NCBI GenBank assembly: GCA_016124655.1
Contig: WGNI01000005.1
Location: 62,001-126,000, forward strand
Length of the DNA: 64,000 nucleotides
Source of the DNA: Alphaproteobacteria bacterium
Lineage (GTDB): Bacteria; Pseudomonadota; Alphaproteobacteria; Caulobacterales; Aquidulcibacteraceae
Reading direction: 5' to 3'
Part shown: piece after piece, positions 44,201-56,313 of the stretch
Layout of the letters: each line of letters starts with the position of its first letter
How positions within the stretch are numbered: the first letter of the stretch is position 1
Translations under genes and position numbers: made by a program
The notes under the pieces: generated by a model
The model's input: only the letters and a program-made list of their open reading frames with translations
Databases searched by the model: none
What the model was told of the DNA's origin: nothing

Positions 44201-45021
44201 GCGCTGTGCAGAACCTGAAAGACAAAATCGTCGTCATCACCGGCGGCGCCCCTGGCATCGGCTTCGCGCTCGCCAAGGCGTTCGGCGCCGAAGGCGCGAA
44301 AATCATCATCGGCGAACCGCGCCAGAACCGCCTGGATGAAGCTGTCTCTGCCTTGCAGGCCGCGGGCGTCGATGCGCAGGCCGCGATGTGCGACGTGCGC
44401 AAGTTGGAAAGCGTCGAAGCCCTGGCCGACTTCGCCTGGGCCGCGCATGGCCGTGTTGATATCGTTTTGAACAATGCCGGCGTCAGCCTGCCGCCGGCGC
44501 CTGTCACGGATGTCGATATCGCCAAGGCCCGCGATCTGATGGACGTGAACTTCTGGGGCGTCTGGCATGGCTGCGCCGTGTTCGGCAAACGTCTCGCCGC
44601 GCAGGGGACGCCCTCCGCAATCTACAACACTGGGTCTGAGAACGCATTCTTTCCCGCCGTGCCGCACATCGCAGTCTATGTCGCGTCCAAGCACGCCGTG
44701 CTTGGCCTCACCGACGCGTTCCGCGAAGACATGCCCGATTTCGTCACCGTCGGCGTGATCTTCCCAGGCTTTGTGCGCTCGGAAATGATGGAGCCGCGCT
44801 TCGCCGCGCTCGGCATGGATACCGATCGCTTCGCGCAAATCGTTCTGCAGCAGATCAAGGCCGGAGAGATATACATCGTCTCCCACGCCTATAACGTGGA
44901 GCGCATCGCTCCGCGTCATCACGCGGTGATGCGCGCCTTCGAGACCTACGCGCCGCGCTATGCCGGCGACGATGAATTCGACGTGCGCGCCATCATCGAT
45001 CGCCTGCGCAACCGCCGCTGA
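44197..45021 (+). CDS. Short-chain dehydrogenase/reductase
   Basis: 274 aa classical SDR. Cofactor site TGGAPGIGFALAKAFG, NNAG motif, catalytic Ser in NTGSEN and Tyr-x-x-x-Lys in YVASK. The GTG start overlaps the preceding stop by GTGA, which implies coupling to the lipoprotein gene. The substrate is unknown; NAD(P) preference cannot be judged from the GEPRQ region. Confidence 0.92.
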   Translation: MSAVQNLKDKIVVITGGAPGIGFALAKAFGAEGAKIIIGEPRQNRLDEAVSALQAAGVDAQAAMCDVRKLESVEALADFAWAAHGRVDIVLNNAGVSLPPAPVTDVDIAKARDLMDVNFWGVWHGCAVFGKRLAAQGTPSAIYNTGSENAFFPAVPHIAVYVASKHAVLGLTDAFREDMPDFVTVGVIFPGFVRSEMMEPRFAALGMDTDRFAQIVLQQIKAGEIYIVSHAYNVERIAPRHHAVMRAFETYAPRYAGDDEFDVRAIIDRLRNRR

Positions 45022-45029
45022 GCAACACG

Positions 45030-46703
45030 TCAGGCGTGGATGTCGCGGTCTTTGGTTTCCGGCCAGAACAGCAGGCAAATCACAGCCGCGATGGCGGTCA
45101 CGATCACGGGGAACCAAAGGCCTGAATAGATATCGCCCGTGGTCGTCGAGATCGCGAACACGGTGGGCGGCAGCAAGCCCCCGAACCAGCCCGTGCCGAC
45201 ATTATACGGCAGCGACATCGCCGTGTAGCGGATGCGCGTCGGGAACAACTCAACCAGCGCCGCCGCCTGCGGCCCATAAAGCGCGGTCGCCGCGATCACG
45301 AACACAAACAGCACCCCAAGCGCCAGCCAGAAATTGAATGGTCCCGCTTCGCCCTGCGCGGGGTAGCCTGCCGTGCTGAGCGCGGCGCGCAAGCGCTGCG
45401 CCACGTCCGCACGCACCGCGCCGGTCTCCGCCAGGGTTGCGCCCTCGGCGCTGGCGCTGCCGACAAAGATCGTGTCCCCAATCCGGATGCGCGCCGGTGC
45501 GCCCGGCGCCGCGTCCTCGGTGGTGTAGTTCACCCCTGCGCCGGTGACCGCTGCGCGCGCGATATCGCAACCGGTTTGAAATTTCCCGGCGCCGCCCGTG
45601 AGGTCGAGTTGGAACGAGCAGTCGGCTGGATCGGCGAGGATCGTCACCGGCGCGCGCGCCATCGCCGTTTCAAGCGCCGGATTGGCCGCGCGCTGCAGCA
45701 GATGATAGCCCGGGAACGAGGCGATCACGAACAACACCATGCCGAACAGCATGATCGGCTTGCGCCCAACCTTGTCCGACAGCCACGCAAAGAACACGTA
45801 GAACGGGGCCGACAACAGCACGACCGTCATCATCAGCTCGTTCACGGTCCGCTGTTCGACCTTCAGCGTGCGCTCAAGAAACACCGGCGCGTAAAAATGC
45901 GTCGCATACCAGGACACGCCTTGCGCCATCATCAGGCCGAACAAGGCCAGCAGCACGATCTTCAGATTGTCCCAGTGCAGGAAGCTTTCCGCGTATGCCG
46001 ATTTCGATGTCTGGCCTTCTTCCTTCAGTTTCTTGAACGCCGGGCTCTCTTCGAGCTGCAGCCGGATCCAGATCGAGATCCCCAGAAGGCCGATGGAGAC
46101 AAGGAAGGGTATGCGCCAGCCCCAGTCCCGAAACGCCTCTTCGCCCATCAGCGTACGCGTGGTCAGGATTACGCCGAGCGCGCCCACGAGCCCGATCGAC
46201 GCTGCGACCTGGATCCACGCCGTCGCAGCCCCGCGCCGTCCGTGCGCAGCGTGCTCGGCGACATAAATCGCCGCGCCGCCATACTCGCCGCCCAGCGCAA
46301 AGCCCTGCAGCACCCGCAGCGCGATCAGCAGCACCGGCGCCAGCATGCCGATCTGCGCGGCTGTCGGCAGAAGCCCGATGGCGAACGTCGCCAGCCCCAT
46401 GATGGAGATCGTGATCAGGAACGCGCCTTTGCGCCCCTGGGAATCGCCGATCTTGCCGAACACCAGCGCGCCGACCGGCCGCGCAATGAGGCCGATCGAG
46501 AAGGTCAAAAGCGAAAAGATCAGCGCCAGGTCGTCGGACAGATTGGCGAAGAACTTCTCCGCCATGATCGAAACCAGCGAGCCATAGACGAAGAAGTCGT
46601 ACCACTCGAAGATCGTGCCGGCGGAAGAGGCGACCACGACCTGGCGCATCTTCTGAGGCGATACCGCCATGGCCGGTGCGGTCCCTGCGGCAGCTTCCAA
46701 CAT
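45030..46703 (-). CDS. MFS transporter, metabolite:H+ symporter (MHS) type, with periplasmic-size insert
   Basis: 557 aa with about 12 membrane helices. SSAGTIFEWYDFFVYGSL and LRVLQGFALGGEYGGAAIYVAEHA are typical of the MHS branch (ShiA, ProP, KgtP). Between helices 8 and 9 there is an extra hydrophilic segment of about 110 residues with two cysteines (ADPADCSF, FQTGCDIA). This makes it longer than the usual 430-450 aa; such long forms are known in the branch. The substrate is likely a dicarboxylate, betaine or similar. The start at 46703 follows a GGGGGAG ribosome site. It converges with the SDR gene. Confidence 0.88.
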   Translation of the reverse strand: MLEAAAGTAPAMAVSPQKMRQVVVASSAGTIFEWYDFFVYGSLVSIMAEKFFANLSDDLALIFSLLTFSIGLIARPVGALVFGKIGDSQGRKGAFLITISIMGLATFAIGLLPTAAQIGMLAPVLLIALRVLQGFALGGEYGGAAIYVAEHAAHGRRGAATAWIQVAASIGLVGALGVILTTRTLMGEEAFRDWGWRIPFLVSIGLLGISIWIRLQLEESPAFKKLKEEGQTSKSAYAESFLHWDNLKIVLLALFGLMMAQGVSWYATHFYAPVFLERTLKVEQRTVNELMMTVVLLSAPFYVFFAWLSDKVGRKPIMLFGMVLFVIASFPGYHLLQRAANPALETAMARAPVTILADPADCSFQLDLTGGAGKFQTGCDIARAAVTGAGVNYTTEDAAPGAPARIRIGDTIFVGSASAEGATLAETGAVRADVAQRLRAALSTAGYPAQGEAGPFNFWLALGVLFVFVIAATALYGPQAAALVELFPTRIRYTAMSLPYNVGTGWFGGLLPPTVFAISTTTGDIYSGLWFPVIVTAIAAVICLLFWPETKDRDIHA

Positions 46704-46945
46704 CTCCGAACTCCCCCAAAAATCGGCGCCGCGCGCGGGCGGTTTTGTCGCTGTTCGGGCGCGTCCCCGCGCGGTTGTCAAGCCGGAAGGGCGCATGCTA
46801 TCGGGCCGTCACTGCAGCTCAGGACGGGGCGGAGACGCCGCGCCCTTGGCGCATGGGCGTTTTCCATTCACAGCTGCCGAGCAGGGCCGCGCGCGGAGCG
46901 TCGCGCTGCGCCAGCGCCATCGGCGGCGTATCGTACGGGGCCTAA
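46704..46945. other. Promoter region of the atp operon and the divergent transporter
   Basis: 242 bp between divergent genes. No gene supported. It should hold the atp operon promoter; no boxes are obvious in this GC-rich sequence. Confidence 0.35.
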
Positions 46946-47506
46946 GTGGCTGAAGCGGTCGACGAGGCTGGCGCGGAAGCGGCGCAACGCTACGCCCAGG
47001 CCGCCTTTGAATTGGGGTTGGAGGGCAACGCGCTGGAGGCGCTGGAGGCGGATTTCGCCAAGCTCGACGCCGCCTTCGCCCAGAGCGCCGATCTGCGCGC
47101 CGCCGCAGGCTCGCCCTTGATCGATCCGGAAGAAAAGACCCGCGCCCTGGTCGCCGTCGCCGAAAGCCTCGGCTTGTCGCCGCTGGGGCGCAATCTCGTC
47201 GGCGCGGTTTCGCGCAACCGGCGCGCCAGCGCCTTGCCCGCGATCGCGCGCGCCTTCCGCGCCCGCTTGGCCCGCCATCGCGGCGCCCGCCAGGCCGAGA
47301 TCATCTCCGCCAAGCCGCTCACCGACGCCGAGCGCGCCTCGATCCTGAGCGCGCTGGAAAAGGCCGTCGGCGCCAAGGTCGAAGCCGAATCCCGCGTCGA
47401 TGACAGCCTGATCGGCGGGTTCATCGTCCGCCTCGGCTCGCGCCAGTTCGACGCCTCGATCAAATCCAAGCTTGCGGGCCTCAAGCTCGCTCTGAAAACC
47501 GCCTGA
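46946..47506 (+). CDS. atpH: ATP synthase F1 subunit delta
   Basis: 186 aa. AAQRYAQAAFELGLE and the C-terminal EAESRVDDSLIGGFIVRLGSRQFDASIKSKLAGLK are diagnostic of the delta/OSCP stalk subunit. A GTG start is used. First gene of atpHAGDC, the F1 half that in alphaproteobacteria is encoded apart from the F0 genes. Confidence 0.95.
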   Translation: MAEAVDEAGAEAAQRYAQAAFELGLEGNALEALEADFAKLDAAFAQSADLRAAAGSPLIDPEEKTRALVAVAESLGLSPLGRNLVGAVSRNRRASALPAIARAFRARLARHRGARQAEIISAKPLTDAERASILSALEKAVGAKVEAESRVDDSLIGGFIVRLGSRQFDASIKSKLAGLKLALKTA

Positions 47507-47528
47507 CGCATAAAGGAAAGCCACGCCG

Positions 47529-49067
<1,539 letters not shown>

Positions 49068-49072
49068 CCGCG

Positions 49073-49951
49073 ATGCCCAGCTTAAAAGAATTCCGCAATC
49101 GCATCGCCAGCGTGAAATCCACGCAGAAGATCACCAAGGCGATGCAGATGGTGGCCGCGGCCAAGCTGAAGCGCGCGCAAGGCGCGGCTGAAGCCGCGCG
49201 GCCCTATGCGGAGCGCATGGCCAGCGTCATCGCCAATCTGTCGTCATCCGTGCAGGGGGAGGGCGCGCCGAAATTGCTGCGCGGCACGGGAGAGGATGGC
49301 GTCCATCTCGTTGTCGTCGCCACCTCCGAGCGCGGCCTGTGCGGCGGCTTCAACACGCAGATCGTGCGCGCCGCGCGCGAAAAGATCGCAGCGCTGCTGG
49401 CCGAAGGCAAAACGGTGAAAATCCTCACCGCCGGCAAGAAGGGCCGCGATCAGCTGCGCCGTCTCTACGCGGCGCAAATGGTCGGCCACATCGATCTGTC
49501 CGGCTACCGCACGATCGACGCTTCCGCCGCGCAATTGATCGGCGACAAGGTCCGCGAAATGTTCGACGCCGACGAGTTCGACGTCGCCCATCTCGTGTTC
49601 TCGCAATTCCGTTCAGTGATCAGCCAAATCCCAACCGTGCGCCAACTGATTCCCGCCGTCGCGCCGCAAGGCGCCGAACCGCCGGACCTCAAAGGCGCGG
49701 CCTATATCTATGAGCCTGGCGAGGCGGAGATTCTCGACGCGCTTCTGCCGCGCTATGTCGACGGCCAAATCCTGCAGGCGCTCTTGGAAAATCAGGCCGG
49801 CTTCTATGGCGCGCAAATGTCGGCGATGGACAACGCCACGCGCAACGCCGGCGACCTGATCCAGAAGCTCACGCTGCGCTACAACCGCCAGCGTCAGGCC
49901 AACATCACCAAGGAGCTGATCGAAATCATCTCCGGCGCGGAAGCCCTTTAA
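49073..49951 (+). CDS. atpG: ATP synthase F1 subunit gamma
   Basis: 292 aa rotor subunit. N-terminus [47 protein letters not shown] and C-terminus [41 protein letters not shown] are classic. 5 bp after atpA. Confidence 0.98.
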   Translation: MPSLKEFRNRIASVKSTQKITKAMQMVAAAKLKRAQGAAEAARPYAERMASVIANLSSSVQGEGAPKLLRGTGEDGVHLVVVATSERGLCGGFNTQIVRAAREKIAALLAEGKTVKILTAGKKGRDQLRRLYAAQMVGHIDLSGYRTIDASAAQLIGDKVREMFDADEFDVAHLVFSQFRSVISQIPTVRQLIPAVAPQGAEPPDLKGAAYIYEPGEAEILDALLPRYVDGQILQALLENQAGFYGAQMSAMDNATRNAGDLIQKLTLRYNRQRQANITKELIEIISGAEAL

Positions 49952-49961
49952 GGAGCGCGAC

Positions 49962-50387
49962 ATGTCAGGACCGACAGACGTTCTCTATCGCACCGCGGCC
50001 ACCGCGACGGGCGGCCGCAACGGCAAGACGCACCTCGATGAAGGCGGCCTGTGGGTCGCCACATCGATCCCGAAAGACATGGGCGGCGACGGGCAGGGCT
50101 CCAACCCCGAGCAATTGTTCGCGATGGGCTACGCCTCGTGCTTCGGCTCCGCACTGTTGTTTGTGGCAGGGCAACAGAAGGTCGATGCGTCGAAATCGAA
50201 AGTGACCTGCGAAGTCGGCATCGGGCGCAGCGCCGCCGGCGGCTTTGCGCTGGAGGCCAAGCTCACCGTCTCGCTGCCCGGCATGGACGCCGCCGCCGCG
50301 CGCGCGCTGGTCGAAGCGGCGCACCAGGTCTGTCCCTATTCCAACGCCACGCGCGGCAACATGCCGGTCGAACTTGTCGTCGTCTGA
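49962..50387 (+). CDS. ohr: Ohr-type organic hydroperoxide resistance peroxidase inside the atp operon
   Basis: 141 aa OsmC/Ohr fold. Both catalytic cysteines are present (Cys60 in YASCF, Cys124 in HQVCPYSNATRGN) with the partner Arg19 and Glu50 (NPEQLF), the Ohr set that reduces lipid and organic hydroperoxides with dihydrolipoyl proteins. It lies 10 bp after atpG and 30 bp before atpD in the same direction, so it should be co-transcribed with the F1 genes. This is not the usual OhrR-controlled arrangement; no MarR-type regulator is present. Confidence 0.9.
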   Translation: MSGPTDVLYRTAATATGGRNGKTHLDEGGLWVATSIPKDMGGDGQGSNPEQLFAMGYASCFGSALLFVAGQQKVDASKSKVTCEVGIGRSAAGGFALEAKLTVSLPGMDAAAARALVEAAHQVCPYSNATRGNMPVELVVV

Positions 50388-51842
<1,455 letters not shown>

Positions 51843-51847
51843 CAAGC

Positions 51848-52147
51848 GTGATTGTGTTGGCGGGCAGCGTGCGGATTGCGCCGGGCATGCGCGACAAGGC
51901 GCTCGCGCCGATGCGCGCGATGATCGCCGCCAGCCGCGCCGAACCCGGCTGCCTGGCGTACAGCTTCGCGTTTGACGCCGAAGACGACCATCTCGTGCGC
52001 GTGTTCGAATGCTTTGCAGACACCGAAGCGGCGCAAGCCCATCGCGACAGCGAACACATGCGCGCCTGGCGCGCAGCCTGGGATGAAGCCGGCATCGGCG
52101 ATCGCGCGATGATGCGCTACGCCGTGACCGCGCGCGAAACGATCTGA
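51848..52147 (+). CDS. Antibiotic-biosynthesis-monooxygenase (ABM) fold protein inside the atp operon
   Basis: 99 aa with a GTG start 5 bp after the atpD stop. AGSVRIAPGMRDKALAPMRAMIAASRAEPGCLAYSFAFD and the His/Trp-rich SEHMRAWRAAW fit the ABM/YgiN dimeric ferredoxin-like fold. Such proteins can be quinol or heme monooxygenases, but many have no known activity. Its place between atpD and atpC is unusual. Confidence 0.85.
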   Translation: MIVLAGSVRIAPGMRDKALAPMRAMIAASRAEPGCLAYSFAFDAEDDHLVRVFECFADTEAAQAHRDSEHMRAWRAAWDEAGIGDRAMMRYAVTARETI

Positions 52148-52158
52148 GGACCAAACAC

Positions 52159-52560
52159 GTGGCCGAAAAACTCACCTTCGCGCTTGTTTCCCCGGAGCGG
52201 GAATTGTTCCACGGCGAAGTGGATCAGGTCGTCGTGCCGGGAACCGAAGGCGAGTTCGGCGTGCTGCCCGATCACGCGCCGCTGATGTCCACCATCAAGC
52301 CCGGCGCGCTGCGCATCATGAACGGCGCCGATGAGCGCCGCATCTTCGTCAATGGCGGCTTCGCCGACGTCACGCCGGATGGTCTGACAGTGCTCGCCGA
52401 AGACGCCGTGGATCTCGCCGAGGTCGATTCAGCGAAGCTTGAGCAGGACATCAAGGACTTCGAAGAAGACGTGCGCGACGCCAAGGATGACGCTCACAAG
52501 ACACAGGCCGAAAGGGCGCTCGCCCGCGCACAGGCCATGAAAGCAGCGTTGATGCGCTAA
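52159..52560 (+). CDS. atpC: ATP synthase F1 subunit epsilon
   Basis: 133 aa, GTG start. LTFALVSPERELFHGEVDQVVVPGTEGEFGVLPDHAPLMSTIKPGALRI is the conserved beta-sandwich; the C-terminal helical hairpin (LEQDIKDFEEDVRDAKDDAHKTQAERALARAQAMKAAL) is present. 11 bp after the ABM gene; last gene of the operon. Confidence 0.97.
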   Translation: MAEKLTFALVSPERELFHGEVDQVVVPGTEGEFGVLPDHAPLMSTIKPGALRIMNGADERRIFVNGGFADVTPDGLTVLAEDAVDLAEVDSAKLEQDIKDFEEDVRDAKDDAHKTQAERALARAQAMKAALMR

Positions 52561-52596
52561 GGATTAGCGCCGCGCCGCATGCTATAGCCGCGCGCG

Positions 52597-53559
52597 ATGC
52601 ATCCCTATCTCATGCCGGCCTTTATCGGTGCGCTCGTCAGCCTGCCGATCCTGATCTTCGGCGCGTGGCGTCTCGCCAAGCGCTGGCGTGACTTGCGTCC
52701 GCGCACGCGCTGGATCGCCTTCACCGTGCTGACCGCGTTGGAGCTGGTCTATTGGTGCAATGTTTACGCCTGGTTCGTGGAGCCGAACCGTCTTGTCGTG
52801 CGGCGGTACGACATTGAAAGCCCCAATTGGACCGGCGCGCCCCTCACCATCGCCGCCATCGGCGATATCCATGTCGTGTCTCCCCATGTCCCGCCCGAAC
52901 GCGTCGCCCGCATCGTCGCGCGCGCAAATGCGCTGGACGCAGACCTCGTCGTCCTCTTGGGGGATTATGTCGGCGGCCACACGCGCATGGTTCGGCGCGA
53001 ACCGGAAGAGCGGGCGCAGATCGCCGAAGGCTTATCCTATCTTGCAGCGCTGGACGCGCCGCTCGGCGTTGTTGCCGTCATCGGCAATCATGACGTCTGG
53101 TATGATCGCCAGGCCGTCACCAGCGCGTTGCAGGAGGCTGGCGTCGCCACGCTCTGGAATCAAAACGTCATGATCGATCGCGACGCCGGCGCGTTCGCGC
53201 TCGTCGGTCTTGAGGATGAAGTCACCGGCGCGCCGGACTACGCGCGCGCGCGCGAAGGCGCCGATGCGGGCGCGCCGGAAATCGTGCTGTCGCACTCGCC
53301 GGATGTGTTTCCTGGAATCCCCGCAACGCCGGCGCTGACTCTTGCCGCGCACACCCACTGCGGCCAGGTGACAATTCCGCTCATCGGCCGGCCTGTGGTG
53401 CCCTCGCATTTCGGCCAGCGCTACGCCTGCGGCCGCATCGAGGAAGAGGGAAAGCAGATGATCGTCACCGGCGGCATCGGCACGTCAATTCTGGCGCTGC
53501 GCTTTCTCAATCCGCCGGAAATCGCTTTGATCACGCTGCGCGCGGCGCCTGAGGACTAG
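52597..53559 (+). CDS. Membrane-anchored metallophosphoesterase
   Basis: 320 aa. Two N-terminal membrane helices (about 5-25 and 44-64) precede a calcineurin-like phosphoesterase domain with all motifs: GDIH, LLGDYVGGH, VIGNHDVWYD, LSHSPD and AAHTHCGQ. Similar proteins hydrolyse UDP-2,3-diacylglucosamine or other phosphodiesters; the substrate here is unknown. It follows atpC after 36 bp, without a clear terminator. Confidence 0.9.
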   Translation: MHPYLMPAFIGALVSLPILIFGAWRLAKRWRDLRPRTRWIAFTVLTALELVYWCNVYAWFVEPNRLVVRRYDIESPNWTGAPLTIAAIGDIHVVSPHVPPERVARIVARANALDADLVVLLGDYVGGHTRMVRREPEERAQIAEGLSYLAALDAPLGVVAVIGNHDVWYDRQAVTSALQEAGVATLWNQNVMIDRDAGAFALVGLEDEVTGAPDYARAREGADAGAPEIVLSHSPDVFPGIPATPALTLAAHTHCGQVTIPLIGRPVVPSHFGQRYACGRIEEEGKQMIVTGGIGTSILALRFLNPPEIALITLRAAPED

Positions 53560-53562
53560 TCC

Positions 53563-54402
53563 TCAACCCCGCACTTCTTCCCGCTCGCCCGCGCCAAACA
53601 ATTTCAACGCGCCGCGCTTTTTCTTGGTCTTGCGCGCCTGCAACCCGCGCTGATCGAGCCAAGCAAGCCCGGACTGAGCCACGTCGCGCCATTCCGGTTC
53701 GCCGATCAGCCAATGGCTCATCGCCGCGAACTCCATGAAATCTGCTTGCGCTTCGGGGAAACGATTGACGATGCGGCGAACCGTCGTCGAGGCATTCACG
53801 TGATCCTGCCCGCCGGCCATGGCCAGAAGCGGCGCGGTGATCTTGTACGGCGGCGCCGCCGCGGCCATGCTTTGATCCATCCACCAATGCACAGTTTCGA
53901 AAATCGCGCGCCCCGATTCCGGCGCGAATCGCGCAAACGAGCGCCGCGCGTCATTGCGTTCGAGCCGGTCGAGCGTCGAGCGCCGCGCGATGCGATAATC
54001 CGGCGGGATCGGCCGCGACCAATAATCGCCAAGCAGCGCCACGCCGAACGCATTGCCTGTCTCTTCAAGCGTGGTGTGCATCACGCCCCACGGCGCCGAC
54101 GGCGCAAGCAAGATCAGACCCGCGACATCCATGTGCGTGGCCGCGACCTGCGCGACCAGCCCGCCTAGCGAATGCCCGATCAGAATCGGCGGCGCTTTCA
54201 AGCCGCGCGCATAATGCACCACCGATTGCGCGTACTCGCGCACGCCGCATTCCGCGAGGCGATCGAGATCCGCGCCGCGTTCGTGAAACGGCAAGTTCGG
54301 CGCGTGGCACTCATAACCGGCTTGCTCGAAGGGCTGACGAAATCCGTCGAACGCCCAGCCGCCGCAAAACGCGCCGTGCACAAACACAATCGGTATCGTC
54401 AT
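53563..54402 (-). CDS. Alpha/beta hydrolase
   Basis: 279 aa. IPIVFVHGAFCGGWAF (oxyanion loop HGAF), nucleophile elbow GHSLGG and a final His in MSHWLIGEPEW. Cytoplasmic, no signal. A C-terminal basic tail (QARKTKKKRGALKLFGAGERE) is unusual. Converges with the metallophosphoesterase gene (3 bp gap). The substrate is unknown. Confidence 0.88.
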   Translation of the reverse strand: MTIPIVFVHGAFCGGWAFDGFRQPFEQAGYECHAPNLPFHERGADLDRLAECGVREYAQSVVHYARGLKAPPILIGHSLGGLVAQVAATHMDVAGLILLAPSAPWGVMHTTLEETGNAFGVALLGDYWSRPIPPDYRIARRSTLDRLERNDARRSFARFAPESGRAIFETVHWWMDQSMAAAAPPYKITAPLLAMAGGQDHVNASTTVRRIVNRFPEAQADFMEFAAMSHWLIGEPEWRDVAQSGLAWLDQRGLQARKTKKKRGALKLFGAGEREEVRG

Positions 54403-54607
54403 GCGCGGGAGCCCCCAAACACTGCGCTGCTGCGCACTCACATTCTCTCGCCGCCAACTTCGCCGAATGCGCGCCGCCCAGCGCAGCGCAGACGAAATCA
54501 ATCGATCGGTCGTTCCCCGCTTATTATTCGCCGCCGCATACTGGCGCCGTTCGTCGGTAACGCAGCTTACATCTTCGAGAGCAAATCCGGCGCCGTCAAA
54601 CGCCAAT

Positions 54608-55096
54608 TCATCGTGTCGGCGAATCCGATTCAGCATAACGCGCGAAGCGCCGCGCGACGTCTTCATAGACCGGCCGCTTGAAAGGGATGATCAGGCCCGG
54701 CGCTTCCGCCAGCCTGCCCCAGCGCCAGGTCTCGAATTCGGGCGTGTGCAGATCGAGCCGAACGTCGGCGTCGCGGCCCTTGAAGCGCAGCGCAAACCAT
54801 TTCTGCCGCTGCCCGCGCCACCGCCCCGATTGCTGGTCCGGCGGGAAATCGTACGCGAGCCAGTCCGACGTTTCCTCCAGCACATCGACCAGCCGCGCCG
54901 GCACGCCGATTTCCTCTTCCAGCTCGCGCAGCGCGGCGTCCGCCGGGGACTCGCCGGGATCGACCCCGCCTTGCGGCATCTGCCATTGGTAGGGTCCAGG
55001 CGTCGCAACCCGCTTGCCGTAGAACACGAGCCCCGAGGGATGGAACATCGCCAGGCCGACATTGGGGCGGTACGCCGCCGGGTCGCGGGCCGTCAT
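54608..55096 (-). CDS. rppH: RNA pyrophosphohydrolase RppH (Nudix)
   Basis: 162 aa. YRPNVGLAMFHPSGLVFYGKR and the Nudix box GGVDPGESPADAALRELEEEIG are intact, followed by WLAYDFP and RWRGQRQKWFALRFKG, the RppH signature. It removes pyrophosphate from 5'-triphosphate mRNA to start decay. Its ATG overlaps the stop of the upstream deacetylase gene by 4 bp, so the two are coupled. Confidence 0.95.
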   Translation of the reverse strand: MTARDPAAYRPNVGLAMFHPSGLVFYGKRVATPGPYQWQMPQGGVDPGESPADAALRELEEEIGVPARLVDVLEETSDWLAYDFPPDQQSGRWRGQRQKWFALRFKGRDADVRLDLHTPEFETWRWGRLAEAPGLIIPFKRPVYEDVARRFARYAESDSPTR

Positions 55097-56289
55097 CGCT
55101 GTGTGCGGGCGGCGATCACCGTTGAAGCCGGCGCGAGCACATAGCCCCGGTCGCCGGCCGCCGCCGCCCAATCCGATATCTGCTGCATCGTGACAGGATA
55201 GGCGAAGCCCGCGCCGATGGCGCTGCCGTTCTGCAGCGCGAGCGCCTCCAGGTTGAGCAATTGTTCGTCGATCGCCTCGGCCTCGCGCCGCGCATCGATG
55301 ATGCGGTCGGCCGAAGCCAGCGGCAGCCGCGCCCGTGCGGCCTCGACCGAAAGCGCCGTGCGCTGGCCCAGCCCTGCGCTCAAGAACGCCAGCCCGCGCC
55401 GTTGCAGCGCCTGCGCCACCGGCCCCGTGGCGGCCGGCGAAGCCGCGAACCGCGCGCCCTGATAATTGGTCACGCCGAAATAGCCCGCCCCGCGCGAGAG
55501 CAGGTTTTCCAGCCGCGCGATGTTCTGCGCCGGCTCCGCCGCCGCCAACAGGGTCTGCGGTCCGGTGTCGTCGGCCTCCGGATCGAACGGCTCCATCGGC
55601 AATTCCAGCATCACTTCGTGGCCCGCGGCGCGCGCACGATCGATCCAGCTCTGCAAATTGGCGGAATAGGGCACGAACGACAGCGTCACCTCCGGCGGCA
55701 ATTCGTCGATCGCCTGCGTGGTGTTGCGCGCATTGAAGCCAAGGCCGCCGACAATGATCGCCACTTTCGGCCGTTGCGCTGGCCCGCTGAACGGGCGGGC
55801 ATAGGCTTGCGCGGGCGTGCGGCCATTGCGGCCTACGATCGGGAGAACGCCCAGGGGCCCGGGCTCGGTCATACCCGCGAATGGCGCGCGCGGCAGCGGC
55901 CGGGCCGCGGCGCGCGGCCGGTCGGCGTTGACCACGGCGATGCGCAATTCGCCTTGAGCGGCTTCCGCGCTGGCGGCGTCGGGCGTCAGCACTTCTGCGG
56001 GCGGCATGTCTTGCAGCTGCAGTCCGTCTCCACTGATCAGCGCGTCCTCCAGCGTCAGCCGCGGCGCAGCCTCCGCAGACGCCGGCCCCGGGCTGAGCGA
56101 CACCACCTGCCGCGGCCCGCCGGCGGCCGGATCGCCCAGCGCCTGGACCGCCGCGAACGCCGCGCCGGCTAAGGCGAGGAGGGCGCCGACGGCGACAAAG
56201 ATCGGGTGGACGCGCGGGCGTCCGGATGCGGGACGGGAATTCAGCCGAAATCTCATGGCGATCCGCAGGCGGAGACGACGGCGCAACAT
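55093..56289 (-). CDS. Divergent polysaccharide deacetylase family protein
   Basis: 398 aa. A membrane anchor at about residues 27-50 is followed by a low-complexity linker and the divergent (YibQ-like) deacetylase domain: KVAIIVGGLGFNARNTTQAIDELPPEVTLSFVPYSANLQSWIDRARAAGHEVMLELPMEP. The usual DD is replaced by GG, as in many alphaproteobacterial members. Periplasmic; the function is tied by synteny to CtpA and EnvC cell-envelope genes. An ATG 33 bp downstream (56256) is a possible alternative start. Here the block is separated from ctpA by a TetR-cupin cassette. Confidence 0.9.
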   Translation of the reverse strand: MLRRRLRLRIAMRFRLNSRPASGRPRVHPIFVAVGALLALAGAAFAAVQALGDPAAGGPRQVVSLSPGPASAEAAPRLTLEDALISGDGLQLQDMPPAEVLTPDAASAEAAQGELRIAVVNADRPRAAARPLPRAPFAGMTEPGPLGVLPIVGRNGRTPAQAYARPFSGPAQRPKVAIIVGGLGFNARNTTQAIDELPPEVTLSFVPYSANLQSWIDRARAAGHEVMLELPMEPFDPEADDTGPQTLLAAAEPAQNIARLENLLSRGAGYFGVTNYQGARFAASPAATGPVAQALQRRGLAFLSAGLGQRTALSVEAARARLPLASADRIIDARREAEAIDEQLLNLEALALQNGSAIGAGFAYPVTMQQISDWAAAAGDRGYVLAPASTVIAARTQR

Positions 56290-56313
56290 CGCCTCTGATT
56301 CGTTTACAGAATC

